Source of the DNA: Curtobacterium sp. MCSS17_008
Lineage (GTDB): Bacteria; Actinomycetota; Actinomycetes; Actinomycetales; Microbacteriaceae
Assembly: GCF_003234185.1 (NCBI RefSeq)
Contig: NZ_QKSM01000005.1
Span: 1-64,000 of the forward strand
Reading direction: 5' to 3'
DNA: 64,000 bases
Shown piece by piece: positions 41,152 to 50,676 of this stretch. How positions within the stretch are numbered: position 1 is the stretch's first letter; each line of letters begins with the position of its first letter. Below the pieces are notes generated by a model that was given only the letters and a program-made list of their open reading frames with translations, ran no database searches and was not told where the DNA came from. A program made the translations under genes and the position numbers.

Positions 41152-41270
41152 CCTTTCGTGATCTTCTCGTTACCGAACTGCTGGGAGCCCGCTGACGCGT
41201 CACCCGGGTCGCGTGCCGGCCGGGCGTCCGGTCGGTAGTGTCCGAACCCAGCGACCGGAAGGACCTGCGC

Positions 41271-41759
41271 ATGGCCCGAACGCCGCGGGAACGGCACGAA
41301 CCCATCGACCTCGCGACCGCCGAGGTCGTGCTCGCGGGCACGCAGGAACTGCTGCCCGTGCTCCGCGCCTCGGCCGTGCGCGCGGGTGTCGACGCGGCGC
41401 GGATGCGGGTCGTCGGGGTCGACGACCTGCCCGATCCGCACGAGCACGCGGACGCGGACCTGGCCGTGATCGCGATCCGCCGCCCCGGCGACGACCCCGC
41501 CTTCCACCGGGCGCAGGAGGCCGCCGAGCTCATCGCCCCGCTGCTCGCCCCGAACGCGGTGCGCGTCGTCATCACCGTCTCCGGCGTGACCCGCCTCGCC
41601 CCCAGGGTTGAGCGCACCCTGACCTCCGAGGTGCTGCACCAGATCGGTGTCGCCTCGTCCCGCTCCGGGTTCACGCGACCGTTCCGGAGCCTGCGGACGC
41701 GGCTCGGCACGGCGGGCCTGCGGGCGGCCGGGGTGCGGGTGTTCCGGATCACCGTCTGA
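41271..41759 (+). CDS. Hypothetical protein with Rossmann-like core
   Basis: 162 residues. Alternating strands and helices (EVVLAGTQELLPVLRASAVR, ADLAVIAIRRPGDDP, AVRVVITVSGVTRLAP) suggest a small alpha/beta fold; no nucleotide motif or catalytic residue can be named. ATG 41271 has GGAAGG 8 nt upstream. Lies upstream of the isocitrate dehydrogenase gene, from which it is separated by a likely promoter. Confidence 0.6.
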   Translation: MARTPRERHEPIDLATAEVVLAGTQELLPVLRASAVRAGVDAARMRVVGVDDLPDPHEHADADLAVIAIRRPGDDPAFHRAQEAAELIAPLLAPNAVRVVITVSGVTRLAPRVERTLTSEVLHQIGVASSRSGFTRPFRSLRTRLGTAGLRAAGVRVFRITV

Positions 41760-41873
41760 CCACCGCGGGCGCCGGGACGGGTGTCGGACGGAGCGGGTAT
41801 CTTGATGTCGAGACATCCCGCGCCGCGAGTAGCGTGGACGTACCGACGGTCGAACAAGGGAGTACCCGCCAGC

Positions 41874-44084
<2,211 letters not shown>

Positions 44085-44094
44085 GCGACCCCAC

Positions 44095-44142
44095 GACGGA
44101 CGGGAGGCGCGGTGCCGGCTGGCACCGCGCCTCCCGTCCGTC
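44095..44142 (+). terminator. GACGGGAGGC-family palindrome (22-bp arms) after icd
   Basis: Left arm begins GACGGACGGGAGGCGCGGTG; loop GGCT; perfect complement on the right. Ten bp past the stop codon and nearly identical to the copy at 22152. Confidence 0.8.
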
Positions 44143-44151
44143 TTCGGTGCC

Positions 44152-44191
44152 GCCCGCGTGCCCGCCTGCCCGCCTGCCCGCGTGCCCGCCT
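44152..44191. repeat. Octamer tandem repeat (GCCCGCST x5)
   Basis: Five head-to-tail copies of GCCCGCGT or GCCCGCCT, adjacent to the icd terminator. Confidence 0.8.
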
Positions 44192-44227
44192 TCCGGTCGC
44201 AGAACACGCCGTCCGTACCGGAGATGA

Positions 44228-44320
44228 GCGGCGGGTCGTGCGACCGGAACGACCGCGCGCGGCGGGTCGTGCGACCGGAACGTCCGCGCGCGGCGGGTCG
44301 TGCGACCGGAACGACCGCGC
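44228..44320. repeat. 31-bp tandem repeat, three copies
   Basis: Units start at 44228, 44259 and 44290, each reading GCGGCGGGTCGTGCGACCGG and continuing AACGNCCGCGC with a single A/T difference in the middle copy. Each unit contains the dyad GGTCG-TG-CGACC. The array ends three bp before the stop of the DUF3817 gene. Confidence 0.85.
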
Positions 44321-44323
44321 GGG

Positions 44324-44776
44324 TCAGCCCTTCGGGACCGGCGGGCCGACCACGAGCAGGCCGGAGAACACCAGGGCGACGGCGACGGCCCCGATGCCGA
44401 CGGACACCGCGGGCCGACGCACCACGAAGAAGAGCAGGCGGTCCCAGAGGCCCGATCGTCCGTCGGGTGTGCGGCGCCAGGGGCCCTCGAGCATGCCGCG
44501 CCGGGCGACGACGACCTCGAACGGCACCGTCGCGTAGGGCACCACGGCGCTCGCCCACCCGAGCACGAGTGCGCCGACGGACCAGCGCTGGTTCACGGCG
44601 ACGACCGTGGTCACCACGAGGTACGCCAGGAACACGAACCCGTGGATGCTCCCGCCGATCCGGACGCCCCACTCGCCGGCGTCCAGCCCGTACTTCAGCA
44701 CCATCCCGGCGATGAGCAGTGTCCAGGTCACGAGTTCGGCCACCGCGGCGGCCCGGAACAGGGAGCGAGGAGTCAT
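44324..44776 (-). CDS. DUF3817-family membrane protein
   Basis: 150 residues with four helices. RAAAVAELVTWTLLIAGMVL starts the DUF3817 domain and GGSIHGFVFLAYLVVTTVVA carries its conserved H-G-F. The tail has one extra helix after a Trp/Arg-rich loop. Common in actinobacteria, function unknown. Single gene, divergent from the ThuA gene. Confidence 0.85.
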   Translation of the reverse strand: MTPRSLFRAAAVAELVTWTLLIAGMVLKYGLDAGEWGVRIGGSIHGFVFLAYLVVTTVVAVNQRWSVGALVLGWASAVVPYATVPFEVVVARRGMLEGPWRRTPDGRSGLWDRLLFFVVRRPAVSVGIGAVAVALVFSGLLVVGPPVPKG

Positions 44777-44864
44777 GCCGACATCGTCGCGCACCCATCC
44801 GGGAGAAGCCCCGACACACCGGCGGTCGTATCGATTCGACCCCGGAGCGGGTAGCGTCGGGGGC

Positions 44865-45641
44865 ATGTCAGCGCCGACCGAGGACCGTCCCCTGAACATC
44901 GTCGTCTGGAACGAGAACGTGCACGAGAGCCGCGGCGACGCGACCGTGCTCGGGCACTACCCCGACGGCATGCACACCGTGATCGCCGCCGCGCTCCGCG
45001 AGCACCACCCGGAGGCGAGGGTGAGCACCGCCACGCTGCAGGAGCCCGAGCACGGCCTGACCGCCGAGCGTCTGGCCGCGACCGACGTGCTGTTCTGGTG
45101 GGGTCACATCGCGCACCAGGACGTCTCGGACGAGGTCGTCACGCGCGTGGTCGAGGCCGTGCACGCCGGCATGGGTCTCGTCGTCCTGCACTCGGGGCAC
45201 TACTCGAAGCCGTTCACGCGGCTGATGGGCACGACCTGCTCCCTGAAGTGGCGCAACGACGGGGAGCGCGAGCTGGTCTGGACGATCGCGCCCGAGCACC
45301 CCATCGCCGCCGGGGTCCCGCACCCGATCGTCATCGACCGCCAGGAGATGTACGGCGAGTACTTCGACATCCCCCGCCCCGACGAGGAGGTCTTCCTGTC
45401 GACCTTCGCCGGCGGCGAGGTGTTCCGCTCGGGCGTCGCGTACCGCCGCGGCCTCGGCCGGGTCTTCTACTTCTCGCCGGGCGACCAGGAGTACCCCGTG
45501 TACCACCACGCGGACGTCCAGCGGGTGCTGGCGAACGCCGCCGCCTGGGCCGCCCCGACCGCCGAGCGCCGTCAGCTCACCGCCGACCCCCACCCGCGGG
45601 ACTGGTTCCTCAGCGAGGGTGCGCGTACACAGGAGGGGTGA
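44865..45641 (+). CDS. ThuA-domain protein (trehalose-utilisation-like)
   Basis: 258 residues. ThuA glutamine-amidotransferase-like fold: LNIVVWNENVHESRGDATVL, LFWWGHIAHQDVSDEVV, GMGLVVLHSGHYSKPFTRLM and YRRGLGRVFYFSPGDQEYPV. The classical amidotransferase Cys is absent, as normal for ThuA. TAGCGT is 7 nt before the ATG (leaderless). Its stop overlaps the next gene's GTG start. Confidence 0.88.
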   Translation: MSAPTEDRPLNIVVWNENVHESRGDATVLGHYPDGMHTVIAAALREHHPEARVSTATLQEPEHGLTAERLAATDVLFWWGHIAHQDVSDEVVTRVVEAVHAGMGLVVLHSGHYSKPFTRLMGTTCSLKWRNDGERELVWTIAPEHPIAAGVPHPIVIDRQEMYGEYFDIPRPDEEVFLSTFAGGEVFRSGVAYRRGLGRVFYFSPGDQEYPVYHHADVQRVLANAAAWAAPTAERRQLTADPHPRDWFLSEGARTQEG

Positions 45642-46789
45642 CCAACCATCTCGACGGTGCGGACCGCCGCACCGCGGTGATCGAGGCGCTCGAGGTACTC
45701 GGATCAGGGCCCGAGGAGCGCTTCGACCGCATCACCCGCATGACCCACGAGGCGTTCGGCGTCCCGCTGACCTTCCTCAACCTCGTCCACCACGACCTCG
45801 TCACCACGCAGTCCACGTACGGGTTCCAGCAGGGGACGAGCGTGCCCGCGAGCGAGCAGTTCTGCGCGACCACGGTGCTGACCCCCGGGCCGATGGTGAT
45901 CCCGGACACCGCGCTCGACGTCCGGTTCGCCCACACGCCGGCCGTGACCGAGTACGGGGTCCGGTTCTACGCGGGCGCCCCGCTCACCATGCCGGACGGC
46001 ACCCGCGTCGGCACGCTGTGCGTGATGGACGCCCAGCCGCGCGAGTTCTCGGACGAGGACCTCGCGCTCCTCGGCGACCTCGCGCGCTGGGCGGAGCGCG
46101 AGCTCGGCCGCGTGATCGAGCGTGGCCGGGTGCAGCGGGTGCTCGCCGGCCTGGTGCCCGAACCCGTCACGGTGCCCGGGGCGTCGCTCGACGGCCTCCT
46201 GGTGCCGAACGAGGACGGCGGCGACCTGGTCGACTGGCGGGTCGCTGCCGACGGCTCGGTGCACGTCACCGTGGGCGCGGTGACCGCGGCGGGGCGTGCC
46301 TCGGCGCTCCTCGCAGCCTCGGTGCGCGCTGCCGTCGTCGCCCAGACGGACGTCCCGCTCCGCGACGCGATCGCCGGCCTGGAGGCGCAGCTCACCCCCG
46401 ACCTGACGACCGCGGGAGCCGTCGGGTCGCTCCTGCACCTGCGGTTCGACCCGAGGTCGGGTCACGCCGAGTGGGTGGACGCCGGCCACGGCCCGGCGCT
46501 GCACGTCCGCGCCGACGGCTCCGTGACCCCGCTGCGCTCGACCGACCTGCCGATCGGCCTGCAGCCCGCCGGCGTCGCCCGCACCGTCGGAGCGACCGAC
46601 CTCGCACGCGGTGACCGGGTCGTGCTCGTGACCGACGGCATCCTGGCCCTCGACGGGGTCCGCGACGCGGTGGGGCTCGCGGGACTGGCCGCGGCGCACC
46701 CCGACGACCTCGTCGACCACGTCCGGACGCTCGTGCCGACCGGCGGACCCGAGGCCGACGTCTCGCTGGTGGTGCTCACCAGGCGCTGA
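45638..46789 (+). CDS. GAF plus SpoIIE/PP2C-like protein, probably impaired phosphatase
   Basis: 383 residues; GTG overlaps the ThuA stop and has AGGAGG just upstream. GAF domain about 15-160 (QFCATTVLTPGPMVIPDTAL, RFYAGAPLTMPDGTRVGTLC). SpoIIE-type phosphatase domain about 185-383: GGD (194-196), DAGHGPALHV (Asp281), VLVTDGI (Asp333), ADVSLVVL (Asp374). Where active enzymes read G-D-V the sequence is VGAVTAAG (Ala214), so one metal-binding Asp is missing. It may act as a pseudophosphatase in a sigma-factor or anti-sigma switch; that role is inference. Confidence 0.85.
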   Translation: MTNHLDGADRRTAVIEALEVLGSGPEERFDRITRMTHEAFGVPLTFLNLVHHDLVTTQSTYGFQQGTSVPASEQFCATTVLTPGPMVIPDTALDVRFAHTPAVTEYGVRFYAGAPLTMPDGTRVGTLCVMDAQPREFSDEDLALLGDLARWAERELGRVIERGRVQRVLAGLVPEPVTVPGASLDGLLVPNEDGGDLVDWRVAADGSVHVTVGAVTAAGRASALLAASVRAAVVAQTDVPLRDAIAGLEAQLTPDLTTAGAVGSLLHLRFDPRSGHAEWVDAGHGPALHVRADGSVTPLRSTDLPIGLQPAGVARTVGATDLARGDRVVLVTDGILALDGVRDAVGLAGLAAAHPDDLVDHVRTLVPTGGPEADVSLVVLTRR

Positions 46790-46799
46790 CCAGCGGGGT

Positions 46800-46866
46800 C
46801 AGGGCCAGGGCCAGGGCCAGGGCCAGGGCCAGGCCCAGGGCCAGGGCCGGTGTCGGTGTCGGTGTC
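46800..46866. repeat. CAGGGC hexamer array (x8) followed by GGTGTC (x3)
   Basis: Eight tandem CAGGGC units (one is CAGGCC) then three GGTGTC units, in the gap between convergent genes; the last unit reaches the stop codon of the membrane-protein gene. Confidence 0.85.
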
Positions 46867-47296
46867 AGCGTCCGCGCGGCGACGGTCGTCCCGTTGCGGC
46901 GGCGACCAGCAGCGTGGCCAGGAGGCCGAACCCGGCGAGCTCCACCCCGAGTCCCGCCGTCTTCCAGTAGGCACTGGCCACGACCTGCGGCTGCGTGATC
47001 GCGTCGGGCCACCACGGGTCGAGGAGCGGCAGCGTCCCGGGGAACGGGTCGAGCCCGAGCACGACGAGGCCGGCGAGCAGCAGCACGACACCGAGACCCG
47101 CCATCGCCCCGCGGGAGCGGTGCAGCATCCGGACGACGAGTGCGGCGGCCATGCCGACCAGGCCGAGCACGGCCACCAGGAACGCGATGACGACGACCGG
47201 CTGCGGCGCGAGGGCCACCCAGTCGAGCACGGCGATCGGCAGCAGCAGCCACCGCCCGGCTCGTGCCCAGCGCTGCGGGTTCCGCCATGCGTCCAT
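46865..47296 (-). CDS. Four-helix membrane protein of unknown function
   Basis: 143 residues, hydrophobic segments at about 14-30, 33-55, 67-82 and 113-131. No family recognised. TACGGT 7 nt ahead of the ATG makes a leaderless mRNA likely. Divergent from the TetR gene at 47378, which may regulate it. Its stop codon touches a hexamer repeat array. Confidence 0.65.
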   Translation of the reverse strand: MDAWRNPQRWARAGRWLLLPIAVLDWVALAPQPVVVIAFLVAVLGLVGMAAALVVRMLHRSRGAMAGLGVVLLLAGLVVLGLDPFPGTLPLLDPWWPDAITQPQVVASAYWKTAGLGVELAGFGLLATLLVAAATGRPSPRGR

Positions 47297-47377
47297 GCCG
47301 GTCACCGTACGACAGCGCTCCGGGGGGTCCCCTGAGGGCCTCCCCGCGCACGGGCGCTCCTGGTTACGATCGAGCGC

Positions 47378-48088
47378 ATGGCGCAGGACGGCCGGGTCAG
47401 GCAGGAACGGGCGGTGGCGACCCGTGCGGCCCTCATCGAGGCGGCGGCGGCCGAGTTCGACGAGCGGGGCTACGTCGGGGCCTCGATGGACGGGGTCGCC
47501 GAGCGCGCGGGGATGACCAAGGGGGCGCTGTACTTCCACTTCCGCTCGAAGGCGGACATGGCCAGCGCGGTGATCGCGCGACAGGACGAGATCTCCCGGC
47601 GATACGCCGAGGTCGCCGCCACCCGTGCGACGTCGCCGCTCGAGTCGCTCATGTGGATGTCGCAGGGCGTCGCCACCCAGATGGCGCAGGAGGTCGTGGT
47701 CCGCGCGGGGCTCCGGCTCGCTGCGGACCCGAACGCGCGGGAGATCCCCCGCGACCACCCGTACGAGCGCTGGGTGGAGCACACGGCGGACATCATCCGC
47801 CGGGCGATCGACGCGGGCGAGGTCGACCCGTCGTGGGACCCGGAGCTCGTCGGGCACGTGGTGAGCCCGGCGGTCGCGGGCGTGCAGATGGTGTCGGACA
47901 TGCTGCACGACCGCGCCGACCTGTACGAACGGCTGCAGGAGCTCTGGACGATGCTCCTGTCGGCGATCGCCACCGAACGGACCCGGACGCAGGTCCCCCG
48001 ACTCGTGGCGATCATCCGGCCCGAGGGGCCCGAGGGGCCCGGGGGGCCCGAGGGGCCCGAGCCGCCCGAGGGGCCCGCGGACGTCTGA
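47378..48088 (+). CDS. TetR-family regulator of the gamma-butyrolactone-receptor (ScbR) type
   Basis: 236 residues. RQERAVATRAALIEAAAAEF followed by RGYVGASMDGVAERAGMTKG and ALYFHFRSKADMASAVIA matches the N-terminus of ScbR/ArpA-type autoregulator receptors closely. The C-terminal ligand domain is of similar size. The tail is unusual: six 9-bp units encode a Pro-Glu-Gly repeat (PEGPEGPGGPEGPEPPEGP). TACGAT is 7 nt before the ATG. No butyrolactone synthase gene is in view, so the ligand is open. Confidence 0.8.
   Translation: MAQDGRVRQERAVATRAALIEAAAAEFDERGYVGASMDGVAERAGMTKGALYFHFRSKADMASAVIARQDEISRRYAEVAATRATSPLESLMWMSQGVATQMAQEVVVRAGLRLAADPNAREIPRDHPYERWVEHTADIIRRAIDAGEVDPSWDPELVGHVVSPAVAGVQMVSDMLHDRADLYERLQELWTMLLSAIATERTRTQVPRLVAIIRPEGPEGPGGPEGPEPPEGPADV
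48020..48073 (+). repeat. 9-bp tandem repeat within the TetR C-terminus
   Basis: Six copies of CCCGAGGGG (two with substitutions) encoding collagen-like P-E-G triplets at the end of the ScbR-like regulator. In-frame length change is possible without loss of function. Confidence 0.85.
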
Positions 48089-48205
48089 GCGACGCGGGTC
48101 CCCCCAGGGACACCCACGTCGCTGTGCTTGGAGGATACCAAGGAGTACGTTTCCGACAGCAGCCCCACTTCGTGGGGACCCGGAGGACGTCGCTACCCTG
48201 TGCCG

Positions 48206-49084
48206 ATGGGCACCCCGGCAGCCGAGTTCCACGTCGACGTCGACCTCGTCGCCGCACTGCTGCGGGACCAGCACCCGGACCTCGCCGACCTGCCGCTGCG
48301 GGTCGTCGCGAACGGGTGGGACAACGTCGTCCTGCGCGCAGGCGACACCCTGGCCGTCCGGTTGCCCCGACGTGCCGCGGCGGCCGCGCTCGTCGAGCAC
48401 GAGCAGCGGTGGCTCCCGTCGATCGCCGCCCGGGTCGGGGACGTCGTGCCGGTGCCCGAACCCGTCCGCACCGGCCGGCCCGCACTCGGTTACCCCTGGG
48501 CCTGGAGCGTCGTGCCGTGGCTGCCGGGCCGTCCGGCGGGCGAGCGGTCACAGGGTGGACGGGTGGCTCGGGACCTCGCCGCGTTCGTCACGCGCCTGCA
48601 CGTCCCGGCGCCGGCGGACGCTCCCGTGAACCCGGTCCGCGCCGTCCCGCTGGCCACACGCCGCGATGCCGTGCTGACGCGACTGGCGACGGCCGACGTT
48701 CCCCGGGCGGTGGAGCTGGCGGCGCTCTGGCAGGTCGCGGCCGCCGCACCCGCTCACGCCGGGCCTGGCGTCTGGGTGCACGGCGACCTGCACCCGTTCA
48801 ACCTGCTCGTGGAGTCGTCCCCCCTCGGTGACCGCCGCTTGTCGGCGGTCGTCGACTTCGGCGACGTGACCGCGGGGGACCCCTCGGTCGACCTGGCGAC
48901 CCGCTGGCTGACGCTGGACGGCACCGGTCGCCGGACGTTCGCGGAGCTCGTCGCCGTGGACGACGCCACGTGGACGCGGGCCCGCGGGTGGGCCGTGTCC
49001 ATCGCGTCCGCGCTGGCGACCACCGACGACGACGCCTTCCGGACGGTCGCCGCCCGTGCGATCGACGCGGTGCTGGACGACTGA
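48206..49084 (+). CDS. Aminoglycoside phosphotransferase (APH)-family kinase
   Basis: 292 residues. ANGWDNVVLRAGDTLAVRLP includes the small-lobe Lys/Arg region; the catalytic loop is VWVHGDLHPFNLLV (H-G-D-x-x-x-x-N) and VVDFGDVTAGDPSVDLATRW carries the metal-binding Asp. These enzymes phosphorylate aminoglycosides or small hydroxylated metabolites; the true substrate cannot be told. TACCCT sits 6 nt before the ATG (leaderless). Confidence 0.9.
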   Translation: MGTPAAEFHVDVDLVAALLRDQHPDLADLPLRVVANGWDNVVLRAGDTLAVRLPRRAAAAALVEHEQRWLPSIAARVGDVVPVPEPVRTGRPALGYPWAWSVVPWLPGRPAGERSQGGRVARDLAAFVTRLHVPAPADAPVNPVRAVPLATRRDAVLTRLATADVPRAVELAALWQVAAAAPAHAGPGVWVHGDLHPFNLLVESSPLGDRRLSAVVDFGDVTAGDPSVDLATRWLTLDGTGRRTFAELVAVDDATWTRARGWAVSIASALATTDDDAFRTVAARAIDAVLDD

Positions 49085-49142
49085 GCCCACCGGGGCTTAT
49101 CGTTCCCTCACCTGTCCGTGCACTGGAGATCGGAGGGGCCTG

Positions 49143-49766
49143 ATGACCCTCGAGTTCCGCGTCCCGCACGACGTCGACACCGACGCCTCTCCTGCCCCGT
49201 CCACCCGACCCGTCACCCCCGGCCGCGCCGGCCTGCGTGGTCTGCGCGACCGGATCGCCGCCCGCAGGGCCGCGGCTCGCGACCGACGGCTGGTCGCGCA
49301 CCTGCACGAGCTCGACGACGCGCAACGGCTGCTCACGAACGCCCGCGGAGTCGTCGAACGCGGTTGGATCCAGCACTCCTGGTTCGCGTACCTCGACGAG
49401 CACGGCCGGGTGCGGAAGGCATCGAGCGCCGCCGCGATGGACGTGCAGGGACGGCCCCTGGTCGCCGCGTGCCTGGTCGGCGCCGTCGTGTCGGCCGCGG
49501 GTGGGCCGCAGGTCGTCCACTCGCAACAGGTGCAGCGGGCGCTCGACCTGGTGTGGCACGCCCTCGCCGCCGACGAGGGCCAGCCGGTCGTCTGGTGCCC
49601 CGCGCCGGACGTCCGGACGGCCCGGGTCCGGGACCTGACGAGCTGGAACGACGGTCCGTCCCGGGACGCGGCCGAGGTCGCCTCGCTGCTGCTCACCGCC
49701 GAGCGGGTGGCGGTGCACGAGACCCGACGCGTCGCCGCGCGACGGGTGGTGCCGACGTCGACGTGA
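49143..49766 (+). CDS. DUF6197-like hypothetical protein
   Basis: 207 residues. The middle reads LLTNARGVVERGWIQHSWFA then YLDEHGRVRKASSAAAMDVQ, similar to the DUF6197 pattern (G-W-x-Q followed by D-x-x-G-R). Flanked by a Pro/Arg-rich start and an Arg-rich tail. GGAGGGG lies 6 nt upstream of the ATG at 49143. Function unknown. Confidence 0.7.
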   Translation: MTLEFRVPHDVDTDASPAPSTRPVTPGRAGLRGLRDRIAARRAAARDRRLVAHLHELDDAQRLLTNARGVVERGWIQHSWFAYLDEHGRVRKASSAAAMDVQGRPLVAACLVGAVVSAAGGPQVVHSQQVQRALDLVWHALAADEGQPVVWCPAPDVRTARVRDLTSWNDGPSRDAAEVASLLLTAERVAVHETRRVAARRVVPTST

Positions 49767-49837
49767 GCGGTCCGGCCCGCCGTGCGACCGCGGCGGGCGG
49801 CGGGCGGAGGATCCCCGCGTAGCCGACTCCTGCTCGG

Positions 49838-50028
49838 CATCGTTACCGTTCTCCCAGGTGGGCGTGGGGGACGGCGGCCTGACCGGGGGTTTCCTGCTGG
49901 CGGAATCCGCAGGAAGTGGATGTTCCGAGGGGTTCGGGTTCGCCAGGACCGGCCCTCCTGCGTACGGTCGGTGAGGTTCGTGCCCCGTCGTGTGGGGCGT
50001 TCGGCCGACCAGGGAGGAGCACCCACCC
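49838..50028 (+). promoter_or_regulatory. Promoter and roughly 170-nt leader of the osmoprotectant operon
   Basis: CGTTACCGTT near 49843-49852 supplies a TACCGT -10 box; the transcript would have a leader of about 170 nt containing inverted repeats (TCCTGC...GCAGGA around GCGGAATCCGC near 49890). Such a leader could hold a regulatory structure, but it matches no riboswitch I can name. GGGAGGAGC precedes the operon start. Confidence 0.4.
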
Positions 50029-50676
50029 GTGTTCCAGTACGTCGTGGAGCGATGGGACCAGATCTGGTTCTCGTCGTGGCAGCACTTCTCACTGGTGGTC
50101 CAGTGCACCGTGCTCGCCACGCTCATCGCCGTGGTGCTCGCCGCACTCGTCTACCGCAGTCCACAGCTCACCTCGATCGCGAACGGGGTGTCCGCCATCG
50201 GCCTGACGCTGCCGTCGTTCGCCGTCATCGGTCTGCTCATCGTGCCGCTCGGCTTCGGCGTCGTGCCGTCCGTCGTCACGGTCGTGTTCTTCGCCACGCT
50301 GCCGATCCTGCGGAACGCCGTGGTCGGTCTCGCCGAGATCCCGCCGGCCGTCGTCGAGTCGGCGCGGGGGATCGGCATGAGCCGGATGCGCACCCTGCTG
50401 CAGGTCGAGCTGCCGATGGCGTGGCCGATCATCCTCAGCGGCGTCCGGGTGTCGGCGCAGATGGTCATGGGCATCGCCGCCATCGCCGCCTACGCACTCG
50501 GCCCCGGTCTCGGCGGCTTCATCTTCTCCGGCCTGTCCCGGCTCGGCGGCGCGAACGCCCTCAACTCCGTCGTCGTCGGCGTGATCGGGGTCGTCCTGCT
50601 CGCGTTCGTCCTCGACCTGCTCCTCATCGGCCTCGGCCGCCTGACCACCCCGAGAGGTATCCGTGTCCAGCACTGA
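50029..50676 (+). CDS. Osmoprotectant ABC transporter permease (OpuCB/ProW-like)
   Basis: 215 residues, GTG start. Six hydrophobic helices; the BPD_transp_1 EAA-like loop is PPAVVESARGIGMSRMRTLL and the segment GLTLPSFAVIGLLIVPLGFG is typical of OpuC permeases. First gene of a four-gene operon. Together with the second permease it forms the membrane channel for betaine-type compatible solutes. Confidence 0.93.
   Translation: MFQYVVERWDQIWFSSWQHFSLVVQCTVLATLIAVVLAALVYRSPQLTSIANGVSAIGLTLPSFAVIGLLIVPLGFGVVPSVVTVVFFATLPILRNAVVGLAEIPPAVVESARGIGMSRMRTLLQVELPMAWPIILSGVRVSAQMVMGIAAIAAYALGPGLGGFIFSGLSRLGGANALNSVVVGVIGVVLLAFVLDLLLIGLGRLTTPRGIRVQH

Noticed and set aside
48127-48180. Small inverted repeats (CTTGG-N6-CCAAG and CCCCAC-ttc-GTGGGG) after the ScbR-like gene
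   Set aside because: Short arms; could be a weak terminator or operator but not distinguishable from chance, and not matching the ScbR operator consensus.
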